This document shows, in pieces, positions 36,296-46,129 of a stretch of DNA of 64,000 nucleotides. Position numbers and translations under genes: made by a program. The DNA lies in NCBI RefSeq assembly GCF_900112005.1, contig NZ_FOKK01000014.1, positions 56,131-120,130 of the forward strand. Direction: 5' to 3'. Positions within the stretch are counted from its first letter, which is position 1, and each line of letters starts with the position of its first letter. This DNA is from Algoriphagus aquimarinus (GTDB taxonomy: Bacteria; Bacteroidota; Bacteroidia; Cytophagales; Cyclobacteriaceae). Below the pieces are notes generated by a model. That model saw only the letters and a program-made list of their open reading frames with translations. It did no database searches and was not told the origin of the DNA.

Positions 36296-37495
36296 TTATA
36301 GGGAATTTGCAGCATTTATTCTACCCAATCCAATAGGTTTATCCGGATAGATTTTATCTGAATTAGTCTCAATTAAACCTTTAATTTGATTGGCATTGGC
36401 AGTTGGTCTTCCGGATATGACTAAAGCAGCTAATCCACTGACATGGGGAGCGGCCATGGAAGTCCCTCTTTTTTTTGTATAACCACCATTTATTTGAGTG
36501 GAAAGAATTTCCTCTCCCGGTGCGGCAACGGTTACCTCTGGACCATAGTTGGAAAAACCACAGCGGTTATCCTTTATATCACTTGCACCTACACAAATTA
36601 CTCCCATGTGATTTGCAGGAGAATAATACTTTACTTCATCGTGCTCATTACCGGCAGCAAATACGACTACCACTCCTTTGGATAGTGCATAATCAATTGC
36701 ATCCTCAAGCGTTTTATTTACAGGGTTTCTTCCAGTTGGTCCCCAACTGTTATTTATTACATGGGCTCCGTTGTCAACAGCATATTTTATTGCCTCAGCG
36801 CAAACATCATCTGTGGCATTTGGAAATATTTTAACTGCCATTATTTTTGCTTTTGGCGCCACACCGACTACACCAATTGAATTGTTGCCCACAGCTGCGA
36901 TAGTTCCCGCTACATGGGTTCCATGTCCGTGATAATCCATAGGATCATAGTTATTGTCCGAGAAATCTCTTCCAAAATTACCGGCACTGTCCTTCCACAT
37001 GTTTCCGGACAAATCCGTGTGAAGGTAATCTACCCCGGTATCCAATACAGCAATGACAATGTTCTCTCCCTGAGCACTGTCCCAGGCTTTAGGGCAATTT
37101 ATTTTAGTTATTCCCCATAAATCCTTCATCAAAGGGTCATTCTGCAAATAATAAAGTTTGTTAAGCTTGCTCTCCTGTACATATTCAATTGTTGGATCTG
37201 ACTGCAATTTTGAGATAGCTTGTTTTGCCTCTTCTTCATTTTCAATTTCAACGGTGTAAGTACGGAATAACTTCTTCTCTTCTTCTGATTTCTGAGGTAG
37301 CAATTCCTCGTTGAACAATGCTAAATGGGATTTGAAATCACCCGCTTTTAGCCCTTTTCGGGCAATGAACTTAGTTACATCCGGTTCAATTGAGTATAAG
37401 GGTTTAAATTTAACCTCAATGTCATCCATTGGGGCAAATTTGCCCATGTTTTTAGGCTCCTCACCCTCTTTGAACCTTACTACAATTTTTTTCAT
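36296..37495 (-). CDS. S8 (subtilisin) family serine peptidase without a signal peptide
   Basis: 399 residues. Residues 1-115 include an I9-like propeptide or inhibitor domain (FRTYTVEIENEEEAKQAISK, IEYVQESKLNKL). The catalytic triad is complete: Asp152 (VLDTGVDYLH), His191 (YHGHGTHVAGT) and Ser346 (GTSMAAPHVSG), with oxyanion Asn283 (FAAGNEHD). There is no signal peptide or membrane anchor, so it probably acts in the cytoplasm, or leaves by an unusual route. It is the first gene of the operon that ends with the histidine kinase and response regulator, and its promoter region contains two of the NarL-like palindromes. Confidence 0.9.
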   Translation of the reverse strand: MKKIVVRFKEGEEPKNMGKFAPMDDIEVKFKPLYSIEPDVTKFIARKGLKAGDFKSHLALFNEELLPQKSEEEKKLFRTYTVEIENEEEAKQAISKLQSDPTIEYVQESKLNKLYYLQNDPLMKDLWGITKINCPKAWDSAQGENIVIAVLDTGVDYLHTDLSGNMWKDSAGNFGRDFSDNNYDPMDYHGHGTHVAGTIAAVGNNSIGVVGVAPKAKIMAVKIFPNATDDVCAEAIKYAVDNGAHVINNSWGPTGRNPVNKTLEDAIDYALSKGVVVVFAAGNEHDEVKYYSPANHMGVICVGASDIKDNRCGFSNYGPEVTVAAPGEEILSTQINGGYTKKRGTSMAAPHVSGLAALVISGRPTANANQIKGLIETNSDKIYPDKPIGLGRINAANSL

Positions 37496-37860
37496 GTTTT
37501 TGTGAATTTAAGTTTATGATTAAATGAGTTTGGACATCTGGTAGAACTATTGGTTCGTGCCAGGCAATATTGGATTATTTATGTTGTTGAAGCATCCTGA
37601 ACTTTGGATTACCGGGTTGCAGGTTAGACTATAAAACTTACTTTAATTTGTAAATTGATTCTACCGGATCAGTGGTTCAAAGAAGATTTGGCCCTCCATT
37701 AATTTATCTGAGTTGTTTTTGTTTTTTCAATTCAATAGCCAAATAGAGGAGTATTCTTTCAATGTGTATTTTTGATGTAGTAAGTAAGTAAATGTTTATT
37801 TTGACTCAAAATTCCACACTAAGACGCAACCTTACAATCCCCTCATATAGCTAATCTATA

Positions 37861-37876
37861 TACCCCTTTGGTGGTA
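37861..37876. promoter_or_regulatory. NarL-type 7-2-7 palindrome, site 1
   Basis: TACCCCTTTGGTGGTA: heptamer, two bases, inverted heptamer, embedded in a longer dyad with ATATACC / GGTATAT arms. It lies between the divergent subtilase operon and the gene at 38288. It is the most divergent of the four sites. Confidence 0.5.
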
Positions 37877-38150
37877 TATTTTTAAAAAGTATTTCACAGA
37901 TATTACAGTTTGCTTTTGTATACTGGATATGTTCATCCAATCCATTCTTTATTCAGGTTTCTATAGGAAAGTGCAATTAGCCATGTGATTTATGATTGCT
38001 GAATCTTAGTTGGAACAGGAAATGGTATGTGTAGCCGCAAGGCGTTCAGAATTAATTCATACAAGATGGGTATGAAGCCAGTTCAGGGGAGTAGAGAACC
38101 GGTTTTGGGAATAAATTTAATAGAGGGGTGGTATGAAATAAACACATAAA

Positions 38151-38166
38151 TACCCCCTAGAGGGTA
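38151..38166. promoter_or_regulatory. NarL-type 7-2-7 palindrome, site 2
   Basis: TACCCCCTAGAGGGTA within AAATACCC / GGGTATTT arms (38148-38169), 121 bases before the start at 38288 and eight bases before a TAnnTTTG-like -7 box (38174-38181), i.e. over the -33 region. Confidence 0.6.
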
Positions 38167-38287
38167 TTTATTTTAGGTTTGGCATGTACTAATTTTGTGA
38201 TGATCACTTGAGGGAATATTTACAGAAGGCTGAATTTCGCTTGTGTGACTTATTTAAACATTCAAGTATAAGCTAACTTTAATTATT

Positions 38288-39628
38288 ATGAAAAATTTAC
38301 TTTTTATTGTTCTTTTATTTACTTCTATTTCCTCATTTGCTCAAAAACGTAGATTTCAATACATGCAGAAAATCCCTTTACAATATTTGGTGGTTGATTC
38401 TTACACTATTAAAAATGGAGATACTTTGTTCCTGCCAACTGGTAGTACAATTGAAGAAGTCAAGGAGGTTGAAAAAGGAGGTAGGAAAATTACTTTCACC
38501 TCTCTGAAAACTCTATCTGCAAATGATACAACTACATTTGATAAAATTAAATCATATGACCGGAGACTCTCAGGCAGAGCTAATGTCTATGTAAAAGAAG
38601 ATGAGTATTCTAAGATTTTTATTGATTATTGGCTGACGACGAAAACTTATTTTCCTACTGGTACCATTTTGAATTATTACTTTGAAGACGAGAAAGTGGC
38701 AGTGGAAAAATTGGAGAAAAGCAAAGGGTTAAACTATTACACTGTACCATCTGACATTTATGAAATTGTTGAGAAGCTTCCTGAAAGAATAGATTCACTC
38801 AAGAATAAGTTAGATAGTGTCTCCTCATTGAGATATAATGGTATTAAACAAGAGAACTATATTGAGGCCAAAAAGATTTTTGAAGCTAATAAAAAAGCGA
38901 AAATAGGTGTTAATGAAGTTAAATCGAAAGTTTACGCTTTAACTTTTGCAAACGCACTTAGAAAAAAGGAAAATTCACTTGAACAGGAATTGAAGTCTAT
39001 TTATACCAATAAGCAAAATAAAAATTTTCTTTGGGCAGCTTATGCGAAAGAAAAAATAGTGGTTCCTGGCGATAAACCTGACGAATCTACAATCTACTTC
39101 AAAAAGTACCCTGAAAATTCATTCATAAAACTGGAAAATAGGGAATACATTAAATTAAATTTCGCCGCTTGGGAAATGGCGGCACTTACCATCCCTATTA
39201 AATACAGACCTGGTATTTCAAAAAATTCTTCCAAAGTTCCCAGCCAGGCTGCTACTGAGTTTAATGTGTCGACTTACATAGGTCGGACTTGGGGTAGACT
39301 GAAATATAAAAATCAGGCCTTTGAAAAAATAAAGCCAGCTGGACAGGCATTTTCAGTCGGAGGATTTTTAGGTTTTAATGTGGTGGAACTGGATTCAACG
39401 AGTACTTCTTTGAAAGCAGAAAAGGCATTGAAAGAAAAAGAAACAATAGTTGCCCTTTCCAGTGGCGCCGGCATTGTTTATAACATCATGGACTTTGATT
39501 TTGGTTTATTTTTAGGTTGGGACATTGGATTTGGAGAGACAGGAAGAAAATGGAATTATTCAGGTAGACATTGGATTGGTTTTGGGTTAGGATACAACAT
39601 CTCGATGCTAGGAAAAAAGGAAGATTAG
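38288..39628 (+). CDS. Hypothetical exported protein with a barrel-like C-terminus
   Basis: 446 residues with a signal peptide (MKNLLFIVLLFTSISSFAQ). The middle part (about 150-260) is helical and charged; the last 150 residues show alternating strands rich in Gly, Phe, Trp and Tyr (LSSGAGIVYNIMDFDFGLFL, GRHWIGFGLGYN), like a small outer-membrane barrel. Family unknown. The gene faces the subtilase/two-component operon and has a NarL-like palindrome in its promoter, so it may be a target of that system. Confidence 0.7.
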   Translation: MKNLLFIVLLFTSISSFAQKRRFQYMQKIPLQYLVVDSYTIKNGDTLFLPTGSTIEEVKEVEKGGRKITFTSLKTLSANDTTTFDKIKSYDRRLSGRANVYVKEDEYSKIFIDYWLTTKTYFPTGTILNYYFEDEKVAVEKLEKSKGLNYYTVPSDIYEIVEKLPERIDSLKNKLDSVSSLRYNGIKQENYIEAKKIFEANKKAKIGVNEVKSKVYALTFANALRKKENSLEQELKSIYTNKQNKNFLWAAYAKEKIVVPGDKPDESTIYFKKYPENSFIKLENREYIKLNFAAWEMAALTIPIKYRPGISKNSSKVPSQAATEFNVSTYIGRTWGRLKYKNQAFEKIKPAGQAFSVGGFLGFNVVELDSTSTSLKAEKALKEKETIVALSSGAGIVYNIMDFDFGLFLGWDIGFGETGRKWNYSGRHWIGFGLGYNISMLGKKED

Positions 39629-39899
39629 AGTAGTTCTATCCTGGTTAGCTTCTTGGTCGAATTTGATCCAAAAGGTGTTATGACCATTCCTGTCTTAAAT
39701 AAACAAGCAGTTAGCTAATTCTCAATCCTATATGTTTAAAGGGGCGATTTTGTTCATGTTGATTGATTTTAAAACCTATCTTTAGTATTGCTGACCGAAA
39801 CAACACATTGTATTTCAGGGTGAAACAAGTTTAAAGAATCTGATTTAGTTTGACTAATGATTATTTTTTCTGATATTAAAATGCTCGTTGCATCTTTTT

Positions 39900-40163
39900 A
39901 TGACGATGGATAAACCGGTAATCACTTTTCAGGATATTATCAGACTCAATGAACATGACTGGGATCGGGCATATGAAGTGCTGAACTACCATTTGGTTAG
40001 AGGCCATATTGTCAAAGAAGTAATCATAGGAGGGCAGGTGATTTACCACAACACTTCAGGTTTACAGCAAAATGAATTAATTCTCGAGCAAATAATCCCG
40101 GCTGATACTATAGCAGCTGAACCAGCAATTCGTCCTAAGCGAAAGCGAATAAATCAGGGTTGA
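39900..40163 (+). CDS. Hypothetical small protein
   Basis: 87 residues from ATG 39900; a second ATG two codons later and a TTG four codons upstream are alternatives. No signal, membrane segment or motif. It has a short Ile/Val-rich core (GHIVKEVIIGGQVIYHN) and a basic tail (RPKRKRINQG). Family unknown; it could be a small nucleic-acid-binding protein because of the tail, but this is a guess. Confidence 0.45.
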   Translation: MTMDKPVITFQDIIRLNEHDWDRAYEVLNYHLVRGHIVKEVIIGGQVIYHNTSGLQQNELILEQIIPADTIAAEPAIRPKRKRINQG

Positions 40164-40248
40164 AACCTGAGAGGAAACTGAAGTTATACGCAAATAAAAG
40201 ATAGCATTAATAGAAGTAGTAGTGTTTACCTATTTAACCAGTACGGAC

Positions 40249-40587
40249 ATGAAGAAATCAATCGCAATTTTAGTAGTAGCAGTCTTCCTAATTTCCTGTT
40301 CCTCAAGACCGGAGGAAGCCGTTAAAAATTTCACTGAAAACTTAACCAAGGGCAAGGTAGAGGAAGCTAAAAAGTATGCAACAGAGTCCACAGGTACTAT
40401 GTTGGATATGGCCAGTAGTATGGGGATTGTTCCGGTAGATCCTGATTTTAAGTTTGAGATGTTAAAGGATTCTATAGTTGGAAATAGGGCCTGGATTACC
40501 ATTGCCAACCCCAATGGAAGATCTGAAGTGATGGAGGTTGTTAAAATAGACGGGGACTGGCTAGTGAATATGAAAGCTAAGTATTAG
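40249..40587 (+). CDS. DUF4878-like lipoprotein
   Basis: 112 residues from ATG 40249, the Met that opens the signal MKKSIAILVVAVFLISC. The lipobox Cys17 is followed by SSRPEEAVKNFTENLTKGKVEEAKKYATEST and a C-terminal sheet ending EVVKIDGDWLVNMKAKY, the DUF4878 layout of a small NTF2-like fold. The role of this family is unknown. It is a stand-alone gene in the periplasmic or outer-membrane class. Confidence 0.75.
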   Translation: MKKSIAILVVAVFLISCSSRPEEAVKNFTENLTKGKVEEAKKYATESTGTMLDMASSMGIVPVDPDFKFEMLKDSIVGNRAWITIANPNGRSEVMEVVKIDGDWLVNMKAKY

Positions 40588-40731
40588 GCTCTATTTTGAC
40601 CATTTTGCAGGTTAATAAACATGAAACTTTCATGGTAAAATTTCATTTAGCGTATTCAAAGTTATCCCGAGGTCTACGTGAGTCACATGATTTTAACACG
40701 GGATTTTAATACATAACTAATTTTGATTGAT

Positions 40732-40947
40732 ATGAAAACTTTTCCTGAGACTCCAGAAGAAATTGAAAGATTAATGCGGTTAATGCACTATTTTTTAGTT
40801 GGGGCACCTATCTTTTGGTTATTTTTTCTATATATCTATTTTGTATCTGCGTATTCAGAAGCAATGTCACCTGGGTTCTTGATCCTATTCCCAATATTCT
40901 ATATTTTACTTCTGAGAAGATATTTAAAATTCAAGAACTTAGAGTAA
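40732..40947 (+). CDS. Small membrane protein
   Basis: 71 residues from ATG 40732 (a TTG nine bases upstream is possible). Two hydrophobic segments (YFLVGAPIFWLFFLYIYFVS and FLILFPIFYILLLRRYLKF) and a cytoplasmic basic end. No family recognised. Confidence 0.5.
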   Translation: MKTFPETPEEIERLMRLMHYFLVGAPIFWLFFLYIYFVSAYSEAMSPGFLILFPIFYILLLRRYLKFKNLE

Positions 40948-41189
40948 TTTAATTTTTAAAAGCCCTTATTTTTTTAAAAATTACTCTTTTCATTTTTGAT
41001 CAGGTTTATGAAGTTCTGGTCTTATTTCTCGCTCTCGTTGGCTGCTGGTCTTTTTTAATAGAGCATTCCAAGCAGAAGTCAAGTTATATACATTTCCAGG
41101 CTTTTTACCAAAAATACCCTGACAAGGAATTTGACTTTTTAATTAATACGATAGTTTTGCAGAACATATTTTTAATTCAACCACATACT

Positions 41190-41396
41190 ATGCGTTATGT
41201 AATTGCCTTTCTACTTCCTTGGCTTTCTCTGATGTTTCAAGGTAAAATAGGAGCTGGTATCCTATGTCTGATTCTTCAAATCACAATAATTGGATGGATT
41301 CCTGCCACAATATGGGCTGTTACTTCACTAAATAGAATGTATGCCGACCGAAGAACTGAAGCCGTTATTGCTGCTATGAGAAATCAGAATCGTTAG
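41190..41396 (+). CDS. YqaE/Pmp3-family membrane protein
   Basis: 68 residues from ATG 41190. Two membrane segments with the family pattern: AFLLPWLSLMFQGKIGAGILC, then LILQITIIGWIPATIWAV and a charged tail. The eukaryotic homologues (Pmp3) help cells stand salt and membrane-potential stress; the bacterial role is unclear. The family normally has about 50-60 residues, so the short extra tail fits. Confidence 0.75.
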   Translation: MRYVIAFLLPWLSLMFQGKIGAGILCLILQITIIGWIPATIWAVTSLNRMYADRRTEAVIAAMRNQNR

Positions 41397-41428
41397 GTTT
41401 ATTGTGTATGTGCAGTTATATTTTGGGC

Positions 41429-42301
41429 TTAAACTGATGTAATTGCCAAAAAATCTTCCTCACTGAGGATACGTATTCCCTGACCTGCCTCAGCTAGTTT
41501 TTCAGCTCTTCGATGTTTAGAACTTTTTTCATATCCAGCTAATCTGTATGAGTCTTGCCAGCCAATTACCAAAATTGTTGTCTCTTTGGTTACTCCATCT
41601 TGTACTTTACAGCCTGATTCGGAGGCAAATTGTGCATAAACAGATCTGGGTTGGCTTAAAGTACCTGTAAACACAACTGATTCTCCATGCAACAAGCCTT
41701 CAGGATTGCCTTCTGATTTATAGCTTATTTCCTTTCTGGTAGTTGAGTAAAATGGATTTGTGGATTGCAAGATTCTCTCGTCCCATTCGGGAAGGGAGAT
41801 TGCAGAGTGAAGTATCGCTCCATTTATTACTTTTCCTGTAGCGATTGCATCTTGTAGCGCATTATGCGCTATGTACTCAATGCCCAAATGTTTTGTGATT
41901 TTTCCCAGTGCATACCCAGATTGAGCAAATTCGCTCCACGCTCTTCTCACTAATCTGGCAGAGTCCATCCATCTTGGTTTCCAAATTTCCATACCATATC
42001 TTTCACACGCTCTATTAATGGCATTCTTATCGAACGGCATATGATAAAACAATCGACGACCTTCAACTTTCATGGCAATATCGTTGGACAAATCCTTAAA
42101 TAGAGGTTTCTCTATAACTTGTTCAAATGTAATTCCATGTAATCTGCTTAAATATGGATCAAAGTATTGATCAGGATTCACTAAAGATTCCCAAGTAGAG
42201 ATTAATTCAGTCCCTTGATACTCTGCAAGCCCAATTTGGCAAATGCTTGAATTGTCCAGATTGGCAGTTTCTACATCAATGACAAAAAAGTGATCCTCCA
42301 T
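41429..42301 (-). CDS. DEDDh exonuclease fused to a BRCT domain
   Basis: 290 residues. Residues 1-170 are a DnaQ-like 3'-5' exonuclease: ExoI VIDVETAN (Asp9, Glu11), ExoII YHMPFDKNAI and ExoIII AHNALQDAIATGKV with the His-Asp pair. Residues about 200-290 are a BRCT domain (ESVVFTGTLSQPRS, then CKVQDGVTKETTILVIGWQD and a closing helix), of the type found in DNA ligase and polymerase-III-epsilon-like proteins. It would trim DNA 3' ends at breaks. It is transcribed away from the TerB/helicase operon with a palindrome between them, so a joint DNA-processing role is likely. Confidence 0.9.
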   Translation of the reverse strand: MEDHFFVIDVETANLDNSSICQIGLAEYQGTELISTWESLVNPDQYFDPYLSRLHGITFEQVIEKPLFKDLSNDIAMKVEGRRLFYHMPFDKNAINRACERYGMEIWKPRWMDSARLVRRAWSEFAQSGYALGKITKHLGIEYIAHNALQDAIATGKVINGAILHSAISLPEWDERILQSTNPFYSTTRKEISYKSEGNPEGLLHGESVVFTGTLSQPRSVYAQFASESGCKVQDGVTKETTILVIGWQDSYRLAGYEKSSKHRRAEKLAEAGQGIRILSEEDFLAITSV

Positions 42302-42347
42302 AGTTTTGATTTTTTTACCATTTTACTAAAATTAAAAGACACCTAAA

Positions 42348-42363
42348 TACCCTGTATAGGGTA
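42348..42363. promoter_or_regulatory. NarL-type 7-2-7 palindrome, site 3
   Basis: TACCCTGTATAGGGTA, with AAA/TTT extending the arms, 46 bases before the exonuclease start and 116 before the TerB-like gene. A Bacteroidota -7 box TATTTTTG (42362-42369) overlaps its right edge. Confidence 0.65.
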
Positions 42364-42479
42364 TTTTTGGAATTGAGAATTTTCTTTTATTAGCAGGATA
42401 GTAAAATTTTATGGGATATCATGATCTTAAGTATTCGCTGGTCTAAGTATTGAAACATAGTTTAATCCCATTATTTCAA

Positions 42480-44819
42480 ATGAAGGTCCTTATTAATACT
42501 CTGATTTTTTTACTGATTCTCTTTTTCAATACCAGGGTGGTTGCTTCGGAAATCTACGAAGTCACCAGTGATGTATTTGTAAGATCAGGAATAGGAACAA
42601 GTAATGAGCCTATAGGTGTGGCAAAGTCTGGTGATCAGGTTAAAGTGTTGGATAAGTCAAATGCTAACTGGTATAAAATTGAATTTGAAGAAAAGGTCGG
42701 ATACATCTCAAGCAAATTTGTAAGGTTTGTAGAGCCTGTAGCTCCTGATCCTGTTGAAGAAGTGCCTGTGATGGAAGAGAAAGAGTCTTACCCATTTGCA
42801 GGGGTATTGATTATATTTTTTGCTCTATTTCTTATTTTGGAAATCACCAGAAGGATGCGAGAAAAGCGAATCCAAAAAAGTATTAAAAATTTTCAAAACT
42901 CCTATCCAGAATTCAATATTGATAAAGAGAGGAAGGTTGAAGTAAGTGAAAATACCCTATTAAGAACTCTTTCTCCTTCTTTGAGGAAGTTGATTGATAG
43001 TCAATTGATTAATAGCGTGAAATCTGGAGATGACTCTATCATTGACGTTACAAATGAAAGCCCTTCTCCGGTACCAAAAAATGATAAGCGAGGTTTCATG
43101 CAGGTTCCTACTTGGAACCATAAATATATTTATTCAAAATCCGATTTAAACTCTGCAACTTCAGAGCAAAAGATATTCTATTATCATTTTAAACAGAAGT
43201 TTTTAAATGGTACTTCTCTGGATCTCCTGGGAAATACCAATTACGCCTTTGTATTACTTTTTGATTTATTGGATGACTACAGAAATCATCAAAACTTCAA
43301 CTTGCTTGAATCTCAAATCATTAGCTTGGGCAATAACTACTATAAGACCAGGTCATATGGTGTTCGGTTCCTAAATGACATCAAGAAAGAATTAGGAATA
43401 CAATCAGGGTTTGCGGGAAATTTTACAAGCCAGAAAATAGAAATAAAGCCTGCTGACGAATTTTATTATGAGGCTGAACCTGACTATATCTATTGGAAGG
43501 TTGGGAGCAAGTACAAAGAGAAACTCGGGCTAAATGAGGAAGAAGTAAAGCTTCTTAACAAGCTGTGGGAATCCACCACTAATTTCTGTGGAGTAGAATT
43601 CTGTTATTTTCAGGTGATACGACTTTACCTAGACACTATAGCTGCTTTCGCTAAACAATGTGAAAAATCCGGGTCCACTTTGGAGAATGAATTTCTAATT
43701 GTTTCCGACTTGATTGCCAGGAAGATTTTTGGATATCGAAATGGAAGCGCGAATTATAAGATGAGTGTAAAAAACACCTCTGATGAATTATATTCTACAA
43801 TTTTTAAACTATGTGAGAATGCTGTAAGGGAGCATTACGGTCACAAGAGAAAGTTAAGTGCTGAAATTCGATATGCTGAACCTTTAATTACCGAGCATTT
43901 TAAGGCAAAGATATCCGTTCCGTTTTCGAATGTGATTAATAAGCTTATTGTGAAGATTCCTGAACCGGATGAGGCAACCCAAAAAGAACTCAATGCACTC
44001 AATACCAGTAGATGGAAAGATGAGTTCCAAAGCATTTGCGATAATTTTTTAGGGGATGAGAAGAGGTTTGTAGAAGATATAAAGAGACTAGGTGACCTCA
44101 ATGCGAAGAATCCTTCGATTGAAAATATATTCTTTGAAGCATCAAAATACATAGCCTCTAAACACAAAGAATCATCCCTGATCCTATATATACATTACCT
44201 TCATTACGATCTCCAATCTGCCAAATTTGATAATAAAAGGCTCGCGAAAACCATACAGAAAAACCTTTTTAAGTCTCAGGAACAGGTAGAGCAGTTCGAG
44301 GTCATTGTTAATGATTTTTTGAAGTATCAGAACTTGGATAAAGCTATCTCGGCTATCTCCGAGCTTTATGCTGTTAAAAGGAAAAGGATTAAGTTGGATA
44401 GAAATTCAATTGAAGAGGTAAGGCAGCAGCATGCGGGTACTGTGGAGTTGCTCAATGAGTTTTTAAATGATGAGGAAGAAGATGGCGAGAAGAAAGAAAA
44501 TGATATGGATTCTTTTAATGAAGAAATAGAAATCCACATCACCTCAGTGAAAGAAGAAGTATCTGAATCCCCGTTCTTGGACGAAATTGAATTTAAACCA
44601 ATACATTATTCAGCTTTGGAATTATTCTCAAAGAATAATTTTTCAATCCCGGTTAGTGAAATTGACTCTTTTGCCAAAGCAAACGGGGTCTTTCGGAACC
44701 AACTTATCGATAGCATAAATGAGGCTTGCTATGAATTGCTAGATGATGTTTTGATTGAGGAGGAAGAAGATTTTTATACGATTGAAGCGATGTATTTTCA
44801 GACCATTACGAACAAATAA
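42480..44819 (+). CDS. Membrane-anchored SH3b - TerB_N - TerB_C protein
   Basis: 779 residues from ATG 42480, which starts the signal peptide MKVLINTLIFLLILFFNTRVVAS; a TTG 30 bases upstream is less likely. The order is: SH3b domain (about 25-85, NWYKIEFEEKVGYISSKFVRF region), a membrane helix (about 108-128), then on the cytoplasmic side a TerB_N-like region (about 205-340, VPTWNHKYIYSKSDLNSATSEQK), a helical middle and a TerB_C-like end (about 690-779, EIEFKPIHYSALELFSKNNF). TerB_N/TerB_C proteins with a P-loop ATPase and Lhr-like helicase were described computationally as DNA-processing complexes of Ter stress systems. An SH3b plus membrane anchor on this component is unusual. Confidence 0.8.
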   Translation: MKVLINTLIFLLILFFNTRVVASEIYEVTSDVFVRSGIGTSNEPIGVAKSGDQVKVLDKSNANWYKIEFEEKVGYISSKFVRFVEPVAPDPVEEVPVMEEKESYPFAGVLIIFFALFLILEITRRMREKRIQKSIKNFQNSYPEFNIDKERKVEVSENTLLRTLSPSLRKLIDSQLINSVKSGDDSIIDVTNESPSPVPKNDKRGFMQVPTWNHKYIYSKSDLNSATSEQKIFYYHFKQKFLNGTSLDLLGNTNYAFVLLFDLLDDYRNHQNFNLLESQIISLGNNYYKTRSYGVRFLNDIKKELGIQSGFAGNFTSQKIEIKPADEFYYEAEPDYIYWKVGSKYKEKLGLNEEEVKLLNKLWESTTNFCGVEFCYFQVIRLYLDTIAAFAKQCEKSGSTLENEFLIVSDLIARKIFGYRNGSANYKMSVKNTSDELYSTIFKLCENAVREHYGHKRKLSAEIRYAEPLITEHFKAKISVPFSNVINKLIVKIPEPDEATQKELNALNTSRWKDEFQSICDNFLGDEKRFVEDIKRLGDLNAKNPSIENIFFEASKYIASKHKESSLILYIHYLHYDLQSAKFDNKRLAKTIQKNLFKSQEQVEQFEVIVNDFLKYQNLDKAISAISELYAVKRKRIKLDRNSIEEVRQQHAGTVELLNEFLNDEEEDGEKKENDMDSFNEEIEIHITSVKEEVSESPFLDEIEFKPIHYSALELFSKNNFSIPVSEIDSFAKANGVFRNQLIDSINEACYELLDDVLIEEEEDFYTIEAMYFQTITNK

Positions 44820-44821
44820 CT

Positions 44822-46129
44822 ATGAACATTAAACCAAAAGAAGCCACCTCTATTATCAATTCTCTTATAGGAGGAGTCGTCCCAAAAATAGGAGTTCAAC
44901 ATATTACTGTAGGTAGATCTTCCGAGATCAATGCCATGGTCACTGCGTTGGAAGAAGTGAAAAATGGCCATAGCATGGTCAAATTCTGGATTGGTGATTT
45001 TGGATCCGGGAAGTCCTTTATGCTCCATCTTTTGAATACGGTTGCTTTAAAACAAAAGTTTGTTGTAGCTAATGCTGATTTTACTCCCGACAATAGGTTG
45101 TACTCAAATGACGGAAAGGGAGTAGCCTTGTATGCGGCTATTATGGATAACATAGCAATCCAGACAAAGCCTGAAGGCGGGGCATTGCCTACACTTCTGG
45201 AAAAATGGATTGAGCAGATCATCACTAAGACAGCAGAAGACAATGCTATTCTTTTAACCGAGATAAGGGATGAAAAGTATTTGATGCTGATTCAAAACAA
45301 CATCATGAAAACGATCAATGAGATCACTGAGGTTGGTGGATTTGATTTTGGGACTGTGGTGATGAAATATTATGAGGGATATATCAAAGATGAGGAGAGC
45401 CTGAGAAGAAATGCCCTCAAGTGGCTTAAGGGTGAATACAAGACCAAAACAGAAGCTCGTCAGGACCTAGGAGTTCGTGAGGTGATAAATGACCTGAATT
45501 ATTATGACATGCTGAAGAATTTTTGCAAGCTCTTTGTCAGCATGGGGTACAGTGGGTTTATGATCAATCTGGATGAGGCGATCAATCTCTATAAGATTTC
45601 TACCTCTACCATGAGAGAAAAAAACTACGAGAAAATCCTTAGTATTTACAACGACTGTTTTCAGGGAAAAGTAGGAAACCTGTTTATCAATTTTGCAGGA
45701 ACAAAAGAAGTTCTTGAAAACCCGAGGAGAGGTTTTTTCAGTTATGATGCGCTTAAAACCAGGCTGTCAACCAATAAATTTGAAACTGCTGAGATCAGGG
45801 ATTTTGCACAGCCAGTGATTAAGCTTCTTCCTTTGGACCACAATGAAATATTTGTACTGCTTAAGAAGCTAAAAGAGATTTTTGATTTCAATTATAAGAC
45901 GCACATAGATATTTCTGATGACGAGATCCAGCAGTTTATGGAAGAACTGTTCAATCAACCTGGTGCATCTGAATTCCTAACCCCGCGTGAGGTCATTCGG
46001 GATTTCTTAAATATCCTCAATATCATCAGACAAAACCCCGATGTCGATAAGAGCAATCTTTTCGGCGAAATAGAAGTATCCGACGAAAGGCCGGATGAAT
46101 CGGGACTTGACGGGATAGAGGAATTGTAA
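44822..46129 (+). CDS. BrxD/DUF2791-like P-loop ATPase
   Basis: 435 residues. Walker A is GDFGSGKSF (58-66) and Walker B is MINLDEAINL; the frame begins with PKEATSIINSLIGGVVPKIG and ITVGRSSEINAM, as in the DUF2791 (BREX BrxD) family. Members are paired with Lhr-like helicases in BREX-related and Ter-type defence loci. It starts two bases after the TerB-like gene and its last base is the first of the helicase start, so the three products should form a complex. Confidence 0.88.
   Translation: MNIKPKEATSIINSLIGGVVPKIGVQHITVGRSSEINAMVTALEEVKNGHSMVKFWIGDFGSGKSFMLHLLNTVALKQKFVVANADFTPDNRLYSNDGKGVALYAAIMDNIAIQTKPEGGALPTLLEKWIEQIITKTAEDNAILLTEIRDEKYLMLIQNNIMKTINEITEVGGFDFGTVVMKYYEGYIKDEESLRRNALKWLKGEYKTKTEARQDLGVREVINDLNYYDMLKNFCKLFVSMGYSGFMINLDEAINLYKISTSTMREKNYEKILSIYNDCFQGKVGNLFINFAGTKEVLENPRRGFFSYDALKTRLSTNKFETAEIRDFAQPVIKLLPLDHNEIFVLLKKLKEIFDFNYKTHIDISDDEIQQFMEELFNQPGASEFLTPREVIRDFLNILNIIRQNPDVDKSNLFGEIEVSDERPDESGLDGIEEL

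Larger units (their letters stand above)
37496..38287. other. Divergent control region with two NarL-like palindromes
   Basis: About 790 bases between two divergent genes, with no gene of its own. It contains the 16-bp palindromes at 37861 and 38151 (entered separately), an extra half-site-like AGGGGTGGTAT near 38122 and a -7-like box TAGGTTTG at 38174-38181. Confidence 0.55.

Noticed and set aside
36475..36834. 119-codon frame opposite the subtilase gene
   Set aside because: It lies fully within the coding sequence on the other strand, and its residues (His-, Leu- and Tyr-rich) are typical of a shadow frame.
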